The translations under genes and the position numbers were made by a program. The notes beneath the pieces were generated by a model. That model did no database searches and was not told the origin of the DNA. It worked only from the letters and a program-made list of their open reading frames with translations. Source: Mesorhizobium terrae (GTDB taxonomy: Bacteria; Pseudomonadota; Alphaproteobacteria; Rhizobiales; Rhizobiaceae). From it: a stretch of DNA of 64,000 nt. Below are positions 44,588-52,149 of this stretch, piece by piece. The stretch is from the NCBI RefSeq assembly GCF_008727715.1, contig NZ_CP044218.1:5439501-5503500 (forward strand), read 5' to 3'. Each line of letters begins with the position of its first letter. Position 1 is the first letter of the stretch.

Positions 44588-45047
44588 CCAGTAACGATTG
44601 ATCCGCGACCATTTCGGCCGCCATCCGGGTGGCAAGTTCGACAATGCGTTCATTGATGCGTCCAAGAACCTCCGCGAGGTCTTCATTGCGCTTGATCTGG
44701 CTTTCCCTGGCGATGCCGCCGGTGCGCAAAATCTCGGCGATGCGATCCAGCGCGCGGATGGCGGCCGTCAGCGCATCGAAGCGGGCCTTGTCGATGTTCT
44801 CATTGGCCAGCAGTGCGCTGCACAACGTCTCCACCCGCTCCAGCGCCTGCGCCGCGATGGCTTGCACGCGCTCAGCCGCGTCGGTGCTAGGTCGCCGCGC
44901 GTGTGCCCAGCCTTCGCGCTCGGCCTGTTTCTTCAGCGCCTGCAGCGAGCGGCCGGACGCATCGGCCAGAAGATCGAGCGTCACCCGTGCGCCTTCCGCC
45001 AGCGCGCGCAACGCCCGCTGTTTCGCGTTCGGTCTCGAACTCGGCAT
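44541..45047 (-). CDS. GTA gp1-like small terminase-type protein
   Basis: The 168-residue product starts with a helix-turn-helix-like region (AEGARVTLDLLADASGRSLQALKKQAEREGW) and continues with a helical, charged stretch (LTAAIRALDRIAEILRT, DLAEVLGRINERIVELA). This is the layout of the small protein that precedes the large terminase in RcGTA-type clusters and probably recognises DNA. AGGAAAAG precedes the ATG. Its 3' end overlaps the terminase start by 47 bases. The last 20 residues look irregular, so the gene end may itself be altered. Confidence 0.75.
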   Translation of the reverse strand: MPSSRPNAKQRALRALAEGARVTLDLLADASGRSLQALKKQAEREGWAHARRPSTDAAERVQAIAAQALERVETLCSALLANENIDKARFDALTAAIRALDRIAEILRTGGIARESQIKRNEDLAEVLGRINERIVELATRMAAEMVADQSLLDDEPGRPAGRRAGMA

Positions 45048-45441
45048 TGCTTTTCCTGAAAACGGTCGGAACCTGACGGTTACTCAAAGTGCGCCGGCAG
45101 CCGAACAACCATGCAGGTGCCGCGCGCCGGCATCGTCTGGTGCTGGTGCAGAGACCGGCAGGCTAGATATTAAGGGGAAATCGCCGGGGCGCCGCTGCGC
45201 CACCTACACTTTTCCGACGATAACCAAATCCTAGCAAAGCATCGTAACGGTGTCAAGGACTATTTTCCTATTTTTTGAAAATGGCCGTTCATCACCGTTT
45301 GTCGTCGTAAGCCCGCAATTGGCGGCGGCACTTCGAAACGGCCTGATGGTCGCGCGCTTCTGGCACGGCGATCTCCGTGACCTTCCTCACATTCAGTCGG
45401 GCGGTTTCCGTTGTATGGAAATCCCGCTTGGGGGAAGCGTC

Positions 45442-45918
45442 ATGTCCAACATCGATATCCTGTTCGCCGTGGCCGGCACCGTCCTGGTCGTGCTGGCGAT
45501 CATCCTGATCCTGAAGAAGCTGGAAGTTTCGGCCGGGCATTCGGCCATCATCGTCATCGGCGCGGCGCTGCTGGCGCTGCCCTATGTCGCCAATTTCGAA
45601 TGGACCGGAAGCGGCATCAGGTTCACCACCCGGGACCAGGGCTCGCAACTGGCCGAGCAGATCGCCGCCAACAGCGCGCAACTGGCCAAGATCAACGCCG
45701 ATATCGCGGGCGTCGCCGACGCGTTGAAATCGTCGAACGAGCGCATAGCGGCGATCGAGGCCAAGCAAGGCGGCAGCGCCACGCAACCGCCCGTCAAGCC
45801 AATCAATCCCGCCTTCTTCGACAGGCTTATCCAGGAAAACAACAACGCCAAGCTGTTGACCAACCGGCGCCTGCAGGACCTCGACATGCTGAAACAATCG
45901 CTGTCGGTTGGAAACTGA
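45442..45918 (+). CDS. Membrane-anchored coiled-coil protein, unknown function
   Basis: The 158-residue product has two N-terminal membrane helices (ILFAVAGTVLVVLAIILIL and AIIVIGAALLALPYVA). A soluble helical part follows, with heptad-like AEQIAANSAQLAKINADIAG and ADALKSSNERIAAIEAK, then a short C-terminal helix. GGGGGA precedes the ATG at 45442; the open frame upstream is longer, but its composition is poor. No family was recognised. The neighbours are the GTA remnant and a penicillin-binding protein gene. Confidence 0.72.
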   Translation: MSNIDILFAVAGTVLVVLAIILILKKLEVSAGHSAIIVIGAALLALPYVANFEWTGSGIRFTTRDQGSQLAEQIAANSAQLAKINADIAGVADALKSSNERIAAIEAKQGGSATQPPVKPINPAFFDRLIQENNNAKLLTNRRLQDLDMLKQSLSVGN

Positions 45919-46145
45919 TCAAATTCAGCGCTTAGCTGGTCGCTAATATCGTTTATCCCTAATGGTTTGCCTTTACCCTCCCTTCACCAATCGCGCGTCC
46001 AATGGCTGAGCCCTTGCCAGTGCCGCAGCAATCGACGAATAGTCGGCCCTGACCGCCGAGAGGGCGCCGTCCGCGTTCCCGTTTGCGCGGCGAACGCGTA
46101 TAATCCGATCACCGCGCAACCATCCGAAGCCAGTAACCGTCCTCG

Positions 46146-48299
46146 ATGAGCAATTCCCAGGAACCGCGCAAGAAAAGAGGCCCGATCGCCGCCTGGTTCC
46201 TGTCGTTGGATGCCTGGCTCGATTCCAGCCTCTACGAGTTGCGCTACCGGGCCGGCGAGTTCTGGGAAAGCGCCACCATCTTCTTCCGCCGCTTCAAGGT
46301 CAAAGGCTGGCGGCGCTGGCTGGTCGAGATCCTGTCGGAAGGCTTTACGCTCGGCACCGGCGGCGCCGTCGTCATGCTGGCGCTGGCGCTGCCGGCCTTC
46401 CAGGAAACCAAGGGCGACTGGCGCGCCCAGGGCGACTTCGCCGTCACCTTCCTCGACCGCTACGGCAACGAGATCGGCCAGCGCGGCATCATCCAGCGCG
46501 ATTCCGTGCCGGTCGACCAGATGCCCGACCATGTCATCAAGGCTGTGCTGGCGACCGAGGACCGCCGCTTCTTCGACCACTACGGCATCGACGTCCTCGG
46601 CCTGATGCGCGCCATGACCGAGAACGTGCGCGCCAATTCGGTCGTCCAGGGCGGTTCCTCGATCACCCAGCAATTGGCCAAGAACCTGTTCCTCACCAAC
46701 GAACGCACGCTGGAGCGCAAGGTCAAAGAAGCCTTCCTGTCGCTCTGGCTGGAAGCCAATCTTTCCAAGAAAGAGATCCTGCAGCTCTATCTCGACCGGT
46801 CCTACATGGGCGGCGGCACCTTCGGCATCGAGGCGGCGGCCGATTTCTATTTCGGCAAGAGCGTGAAGGACCTGACACTGGCGGAATCGGCGATGCTGGC
46901 CGGCCTGTTCAAGGCGCCGACCAAATACGCGCCGCACGTCAACCTGCCGGCGGCGCGCGCCCGCGCCAACGTCGTGCTCAACAACATGGTCGAAAGCGGC
47001 TTCATGTCGGAAGGCCAGGTGCTGCAGGCAAGGCTGCATCCGGCCAATGTCGTCGACCGCGGCGAGCGCAAGAGCCCGGACTATTTCCTCGACTGGGCCT
47101 TCGACGAGGTCAAGCGCATCGCACCCAAGGGCACGCATTCGCTGGTCGCCCACACCACGTTCGACGCCAACATCCAGGACGCCGCCGAGGAATCTGTCGA
47201 GTTCCACCTGCGCCAATACGGCAAGGACTATCGCGTCACCGAAGGTGCGGTCGTGGTCATCGAGACCAATGGTGCCGTGCGCTCCATCGTCGGCGGCCGC
47301 GACTACGGCGCCAGCCAGTTCAACCGCGCCACCAAGGCGCTGCGCCAGACCGGCTCGTCGTTCAAGCCCTATGTCTATGCGACCGCTATGGAGCATGGTT
47401 TCACGCCGGAATCGGTGATTTCGAGCGCGTCGGTCAGCTGGGGCAACTGGACGCCCAAGAATTACAGCGGTGGTTTCGGCGGCAAGATCACGCTGCTCAC
47501 CGCCTTCGTCAAATCCATCAACACCGTGCCGGTGCGGCTGGCCAAGGATTCGCTGTCGATCCCGCCGATCAAGAAGATGGCCGAGGACATGGGCGTGGAA
47601 TCGCCGCTGGAATCGCACAAGACCATGGTGCTCGGCACCTCCGGCATGACGGTGATGGACCAGGCGACCGGCTATTCGGTCTTCGCCCAGAACGGCTTTG
47701 TCGGCACGCGCCACGGCATCACCCAGCTCGTCACTCACACCGGCCAGGTCGTCTACGACTGGGCCAAGGACGCGCCGCCGCCGCGCCGCGTACTGTCGGA
47801 AAAGGCGCTGCATTCGATGAACTCGATGCTGGTGCAGGTGCCGGTCATCGGCACGGCCCGCCGCGCGGCATTGCCCAACATCGTTTCGGGCGGCAAGACC
47901 GGCACCACGCAGAGCTACCGCGACGCCTGGTATGTCGGTTTCACCGGCAACTACACGGCTGCGGTCTGGCTCGGCAATGACGACTTCCGCCCCACCAACA
48001 ACATGACCGGCGGCTCGCTGCCTGCGATGATCTGGCAGCGGATGATGGTCTATGCGCACCAGAACATCGACCTGAAGCCGATCCCCGGCATCGACCAGCC
48101 CTTCGTCGACAAGACGGTGGCGGCCAAGACCGAGCCCGAGAAGAAGCCGGCAGCCGACGACCAGGCCAAGGTGGCCGCCGAGCGGCCGCCCGTTCTGTCC
48201 AGCCGCACCACGCAGACCCTGCGCACGCTCAGCAAGACCTTCGAGGATGCGCCGGTGCTCACCCCGCCTACCAAACCCGAAACGCTCTCGGCGCTGTGA
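46146..48299 (+). CDS. Class A penicillin-binding protein (PBP1A-type transglycosylase/transpeptidase)
   Basis: This 717-residue bifunctional enzyme polymerises and cross-links peptidoglycan. It has a cytoplasmic tail, one membrane helix near residues 69-86, and a GT51 glycosyltransferase with ATEDRRFFDHYGID and QGGSSITQQLAKNLFL. The transpeptidase has TGSSFKPYVYAT (catalytic Ser and Lys) and SGGKTGTTQSYRDAWYVGFT (KTG motif). The C-terminus is Lys/Pro-rich. There is no clear Shine-Dalgarno sequence before the ATG. A TATAAT at 46099-46104 could be part of its promoter. Confidence 0.95.
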   Translation: MSNSQEPRKKRGPIAAWFLSLDAWLDSSLYELRYRAGEFWESATIFFRRFKVKGWRRWLVEILSEGFTLGTGGAVVMLALALPAFQETKGDWRAQGDFAVTFLDRYGNEIGQRGIIQRDSVPVDQMPDHVIKAVLATEDRRFFDHYGIDVLGLMRAMTENVRANSVVQGGSSITQQLAKNLFLTNERTLERKVKEAFLSLWLEANLSKKEILQLYLDRSYMGGGTFGIEAAADFYFGKSVKDLTLAESAMLAGLFKAPTKYAPHVNLPAARARANVVLNNMVESGFMSEGQVLQARLHPANVVDRGERKSPDYFLDWAFDEVKRIAPKGTHSLVAHTTFDANIQDAAEESVEFHLRQYGKDYRVTEGAVVVIETNGAVRSIVGGRDYGASQFNRATKALRQTGSSFKPYVYATAMEHGFTPESVISSASVSWGNWTPKNYSGGFGGKITLLTAFVKSINTVPVRLAKDSLSIPPIKKMAEDMGVESPLESHKTMVLGTSGMTVMDQATGYSVFAQNGFVGTRHGITQLVTHTGQVVYDWAKDAPPPRRVLSEKALHSMNSMLVQVPVIGTARRAALPNIVSGGKTGTTQSYRDAWYVGFTGNYTAAVWLGNDDFRPTNNMTGGSLPAMIWQRMMVYAHQNIDLKPIPGIDQPFVDKTVAAKTEPEKKPAADDQAKVAAERPPVLSSRTTQTLRTLSKTFEDAPVLTPPTKPETLSAL

Positions 48300-48383
48300 A
48301 GCAGCCCACAGCCTTGCACCAGCCCCGCACCGCCGCTATGCCGGCCACCATGTCGCAATGATCCCCTGCCCTGACGAGCCTCC

Positions 48384-48968
48384 ATGCTGAAGAACGCATT
48401 GCTGACGCTTCTGGCTCTCGCCATCGCCATCGGGTTGGGCGGCGGCAGCGTCTGGTACGCGCTCGATGCCCAGAGCGGCGGCGGCGCCATCCGCATCGGG
48501 CCGTGGACGGCCTTTCCCGATATCGGCACAGCGGAGGCCGATCCCTATTCGCAGGCGCGCGTGGCCCGCCAGGGCGCGCTGGCGCTTGGCCGCGCCGAGG
48601 GTCTTTCCTTCGTCGCCGAGGCCGATTCCAACGGCGAAAGCCTGCGGCGCGAATGCAGCTACACCATCGAAGGCAGTTTCCCGACGGCGCGGTTCTGGAC
48701 CCTGCACGCCGCCGACCAGGCGCTTGACCCGATCGTGTCCGGCCGGCCGCGCCAGGCGGCGCTGCAGTCGCACGAGATCCTGCGCCAGGCCGACAATTCC
48801 ACCGTCATTACGGTGGCCAGTAACGCGGCGCCCGGCAACTGGCTTCCCGTCGCCGGCGCCGGTCCGCTGCGCTTCGTGCTCAATTTCTACGACACGCCGA
48901 TTGCCGCCTCGACCGGGCTCTCCGACGTCAAGCTGCCGGCCATCCTGAGGATCGGCTGCGATGGCTAG
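48384..48968 (+). CDS. DUF1214-domain membrane-anchored protein
   Basis: The 194-residue product has one N-terminal helix (ALLTLLALAIAIGLGGGSVWYAL) and a DUF1214 domain: DPYSQARVARQGALALGRAE, EGSFPTARFWTLHAADQ, NWLPVAGAGPLRFVLNFYDT. In many bacteria DUF1214 and DUF1254 form one polypeptide; here they are separate genes overlapping by 8 bases, so they are translated together and probably form a complex. The biochemical role is unknown. Confidence 0.87.
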   Translation: MLKNALLTLLALAIAIGLGGGSVWYALDAQSGGGAIRIGPWTAFPDIGTAEADPYSQARVARQGALALGRAEGLSFVAEADSNGESLRRECSYTIEGSFPTARFWTLHAADQALDPIVSGRPRQAALQSHEILRQADNSTVITVASNAAPGNWLPVAGAGPLRFVLNFYDTPIAASTGLSDVKLPAILRIGCDG

Positions 48969-49509
48969 GCTGTTCCACGCCATCCTGCTCGGCCTCGTCG
49001 GCGCGGCCATCGTACACATCGCCGTGCTTTTGCTGGTGCCGACGTTTTCCGAGCGCGACGCCTGGTCGAACCTGGCGATGAAGTCGGATTTCTACACCAT
49101 GGCCCGGCTTGACGCGGATGCCGGCAGTCCGGCGCCGGTGAAGTCGATCGATCCGCAATTCTACGCCGCCGCCTGCCGCTTCGACCTCGCCGACGGCATG
49201 ATACAGCTGACCGCGCCGGGCTCGGTGCCGTTCTGGTCGGTCTCGGTCTACGACCGCAACGGCCACAACATCTACAGCTTCAACGATCGCAGCGCGACAA
49301 ACGGCCAGTTGGATGCGGTGGTGCTGACGCCGGCGCAGATGATCGAGGTGCGCAAGGCCCTGCCCGACGGGTTCCAGGGCTCGATCTTTGTCGAGGCGCC
49401 GATTGAGGAAGGCATCGTGGTGGTGCGCGCCTTCGTGCCGGATGAAAGCTGGAAGCCGGCGGTGGCGCGTTTCCTCGATCAGAGTTCCTGCGAATTGCAG
49501 CAATTCTGA
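48961..49509 (+). CDS. DUF1254-domain membrane-anchored protein
   Basis: The 182-residue product has an N-terminal helix (AILLGLVGAAIVHIAVLLLV) and a compact DUF1254-like domain: FYTMARLDADAG, FYAAACRFDLADGMIQL, PFWSVSVYDRNGHNIYSFND and IFVEAPIEEGIVVVRAFVPD. It overlaps the DUF1214 gene, which supports a paired function. Two Cys occur, one near the C-terminus. The domain is shorter than in fused DUF1254-DUF1214 proteins. Confidence 0.87.
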   Translation: MARLFHAILLGLVGAAIVHIAVLLLVPTFSERDAWSNLAMKSDFYTMARLDADAGSPAPVKSIDPQFYAAACRFDLADGMIQLTAPGSVPFWSVSVYDRNGHNIYSFNDRSATNGQLDAVVLTPAQMIEVRKALPDGFQGSIFVEAPIEEGIVVVRAFVPDESWKPAVARFLDQSSCELQQF

Positions 49510-49531
49510 TCGGAAAGCGACTTACGCCGCC

Positions 49532-49720
49532 TCAGTGGCGCGGCTTCGACGACGGCGCGCCTTGCGTGCCCGTCTCGGCGCCCGATGCCGTTGCCGCACC
49601 TTCCTGCGGCCGCTCGTAGCGCACCCCTGGAAAGATGATGACGGACGCGGCCGTATCAACGCTTCGCGGAAGTCTGTTTGGTGCCGCGTTCCGCGGCTGG
49701 AAAGACAGTACCTGTCCCAT
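49532..49720 (-). CDS. Small 62-residue hypothetical protein
   Basis: The product (MGQVLSFQPRNAAPNRLPRS, then VIIFPGVRYERP) is short, basic and without a membrane segment. The GQVLSF start and VIIFPGVRYERP stretch recur in small rhizobial proteins as far as I recall, which supports a real gene. AGAGGA lies about 12 bases upstream of the ATG. Function is unknown. Confidence 0.5.
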   Translation of the reverse strand: MGQVLSFQPRNAAPNRLPRSVDTAASVIIFPGVRYERPQEGAATASGAETGTQGAPSSKPRH

Positions 49721-49905
49721 GGTTCGCGCATTCCTCTCGGTTCGACCCAGAGCACAAACGCAACGCCTACAGGGTTGATTAGGCGCCTAGAGGGTTAACG
49801 GAGCGCTAACGGATCGCGGCTAATTTGATGCTTGTTCGCGCGCCCTCGGCCGGACTGTTGTCCGCGTCGGGATCGGAGCGCCGTGTGTTTGTACAGGCGT
49901 AACTC

Positions 49906-50886
49906 GTGTCATCTTCTGACTTCCGGCATATCGCGGTGCGGATGGAAACGGGAAAGGCCGAGCGGCTTTTCCGGGCCGCCATTTCGGCGTTCTGCTCGCT
50001 GCCGCGCCCGTCGCGCCGCGAGATAGCGCAGTTGGAAGACCTTGCCCTGCCATTGTTCGACGATACGCCCAATGAGGCGCTGCGCTTCGGCGCAGCCGCC
50101 CTTTCGGAAACCGAATACGCGCCGCGCCAATTGGTGCTCAGGCTTGCCGACGCCAAGGTCGATATCGCGGCGCCGCTCCTGATCCGCTCGCGGGCGTTGA
50201 CGGATGTTGACCTCATCGCCCTGATCGGCCGTCATGGCTTGCCCCATGCGCGCGCCATCGCCCGCCGCAAGGACCTCAACCCCGCGATTTCGCATCTGAT
50301 CCGCGCACTGGAACGGCCAGCACAGGGCCGGTCGCGCGAGATGCGCGATACCGCAACTGAGGCGCCTGGACCGGCCAAGCCCATGCCTGGCCAGGCGGCC
50401 GAGGCGGTGCGCCAGCGCCTGCGCGCGGTGATGGCCGACCCTAACAACACCGCCACCACCGCTCCGGCCAGAGCCGACACCAATCCCTACCGGAAGCTGC
50501 GCGACATGGCGCTGAGCGGCAACGCCGCCTTCTTCAAGACCGCGCTCGCCGACGCGTTGCGGATCGACTTCGCCACGGCGCATTCGATCGCGGCGGCGGA
50601 CGACTATTCGCGGCTGCTCACCGCACTGCGCACACTCGAACTCGGCGACGACCACGCCTTCCTGATCGCCGTGGCGGTCTTTCCCGGCCAGTTTCCGCAT
50701 CCGCAGTCGATCCGCCTGTTCCTCGACCGCTACAGGTTGCTGCCGTTGGACGTGGCGCGCGGCCAGCTGGCGCAGTGGCAGGCCGAGGCGCTGTCGCCGG
50801 GCCTGCGCGACGCGCGCGAGACAACCGCCAATTCCGACACGCCGGCGGCAACGCAGCAGGGCAAGCCGGCGTTCAAGGCGTCCTGA
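49906..50886 (+). CDS. DUF2336-domain protein
   Basis: The 326-residue soluble product is mostly alpha-helical. It begins with a pattern typical of DUF2336 (RRDIAQLEDLALPLFDDTP-like region, then RQLVLRLADAKVDIAAPLLIRSRALTD-like HEAT helices), has a Pro/Ala-rich linker near residues 145-190, and a second helical domain with YRKLRDMALSGNAAFFKTAL. The frame starts with a GTG at 49906; an ATG at 49942 is an alternative. Family members have no established function. It is convergent with the DUF1491 gene, and the 3' ends overlap by 14 bases. Confidence 0.85.
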   Translation: MSSSDFRHIAVRMETGKAERLFRAAISAFCSLPRPSRREIAQLEDLALPLFDDTPNEALRFGAAALSETEYAPRQLVLRLADAKVDIAAPLLIRSRALTDVDLIALIGRHGLPHARAIARRKDLNPAISHLIRALERPAQGRSREMRDTATEAPGPAKPMPGQAAEAVRQRLRAVMADPNNTATTAPARADTNPYRKLRDMALSGNAAFFKTALADALRIDFATAHSIAAADDYSRLLTALRTLELGDDHAFLIAVAVFPGQFPHPQSIRLFLDRYRLLPLDVARGQLAQWQAEALSPGLRDARETTANSDTPAATQQGKPAFKAS

Positions 50887-51220
50887 TCGCGATCAGTTCT
50901 TCCACCGGTTCCGAACCCGGCTCGATCTCGACCACCCAGATGTCGGGGTCGAACTTCTTCTCCCGCTCCAGCCTTTTGATGACGACCTCCTCGTCCAGCG
51001 TCGTCTCGAGTTTGCCGAACAGGCGCTCGTCGGGCCGCGCGTTGTCATAACTGGTCTGCGGCGCCGGGCCGTAGAGTGTCACCTCGCCGAAGCGATCGCG
51101 CGTCAGCACGAAGACGGCGCCCGCCTCGGTGGCGCCGCGCTGGAGGATCGCCGCGAAGCCGCTCGACGAAAAGGCCCGGCGCACCAGCGCCGACACCCAC
51201 AGGTCGGTGGTCACACGCAT
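50873..51220 (-). CDS. DUF1491-family protein
   Basis: The 115-residue soluble product follows the DUF1491 pattern: TDLWVSALVRRAFSSSGFAA, ATEAGAVFVLTRDRFGEVTL, YGPAPQTSYD and a C-terminal FDPDIWVVEIEP. The family is largely alphaproteobacterial and of unknown function. The 3' end overlaps the convergent DUF2336 gene by 14 bases. Upstream, across a 125-base gap, lies the peptidoglycan-binding protein gene on the same strand. Confidence 0.9.
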   Translation of the reverse strand: MRVTTDLWVSALVRRAFSSSGFAAILQRGATEAGAVFVLTRDRFGEVTLYGPAPQTSYDNARPDERLFGKLETTLDEEVVIKRLEREKKFDPDIWVVEIEPGSEPVEELIAIRTP

Positions 51221-51345
51221 GGGCGGGCTCCGCGAGAAGCGGATTGCGGGAAATGCTTTTTCATAGGTGATTGCTGTAGCAGGGCGTGCGCTTGTGTCCA
51301 GCGCATGGTCCGTCGCCGTTTTGCCCGCGGGCGGAGAACCCGACC

Positions 51346-52149
51346 TCAGTTGGTCAGGCCGATCTCGCGCATCTTGGCATAGACCACTTCGTCCGGCTCG
51401 CCGGTTTCGGGCAGTCCGAACAGCGACTGGAACTCGCGAATGGCGGATTTGGTGCGGGCGCCGATGACGCCGTCCATCTTGATGTCGTTATTGCCGAAGG
51501 CGCGCAGGCCCGCCTGGATCTTGACGAGGCGGGCGTCGGTCTTCTGCTGATCCGTCATGGCATTGGCCGGCGCCGGTTTCGGGACCGTGCCTGTGGTGTC
51601 GCTGCGCGGCGCCGGTTGCGGCACCACCGAGGCGGTGGTGGCAATGCCGAGATGGTCGAGCAACGCTCCGTCGATGGCGCCGGAAACAGAGAGGCCCATC
51701 TTCTGGCGATAGGTCTCGATCGCCTTGCGCGTCGCCGGCCCGGTCAGGCCGTCGACGGTACCGTCGTAATAGCCGATCTCCTTCAGCACGCCCTGCACCC
51801 GCTGCACGACCGGATCGCTCTTGGCGACTGCCTGCTGCGAAGTGGCGGGGACTGCCGCCGCATTCGGGTCGGGTCGCTCAATGTTGATGGTGGTCTCCGG
51901 CTCCGGCACGGCCGGTACCGGGAATTGCTGGAAGCTGCGCGTGGCAAAGAAGGCGCCGGTGTGCAGGCCCGGCTGATACCACAGAGCGTTGGCCGAGACG
52001 TAGAATAGCGTCACCAGGAAGGCGGTCGAGCCACCGACCAGGACAGGGTTGTTGGCGATCATCTCGCCCAGCGCCGCGGTGCCGGTCTGCAGCATGCCGG
52101 GGCGCTTGTTGCGGGCGCCTTTCCTAGGCTGTTTTGCGGAGCGAGCCAA
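51346..52149 (-). CDS. Membrane-anchored protein with two peptidoglycan-binding domains
   Basis: The 267-residue product has a basic cytoplasmic N-terminus, one membrane helix (NPVLVGGSTAFLVTLFYVSANALWY), and two PG_binding_1 domains in the periplasm: VQRVQGVLKEIGYYDGTVDG..GPATRKAIETYRQ and VKIQAGLRAFGNNDIKMDGVIGARTKSAIREFQ (in parts). A Pro/Thr-rich linker separates them. Its start lies inside the end of the upstream kinase gene (26-base overlap), so the two are coupled. It probably anchors to or senses the cell wall. Confidence 0.9.
   Translation of the reverse strand: MARSAKQPRKGARNKRPGMLQTGTAALGEMIANNPVLVGGSTAFLVTLFYVSANALWYQPGLHTGAFFATRSFQQFPVPAVPEPETTINIERPDPNAAAVPATSQQAVAKSDPVVQRVQGVLKEIGYYDGTVDGLTGPATRKAIETYRQKMGLSVSGAIDGALLDHLGIATTASVVPQPAPRSDTTGTVPKPAPANAMTDQQKTDARLVKIQAGLRAFGNNDIKMDGVIGARTKSAIREFQSLFGLPETGEPDEVVYAKMREIGLTN

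Noticed and set aside
45984..48059. 691-codon minus-strand frame opposite the penicillin-binding protein
   Set aside because: Antisense shadow; the plus-strand protein has all GT51 and transpeptidase motifs.
49780..49818. Possible CtrA-type box (TTAA with seven-base spacing to CTAA) upstream of the DUF2336 gene
   Set aside because: One half-site is imperfect and no promoter context is visible; such matches are expected by chance in 64 kb.
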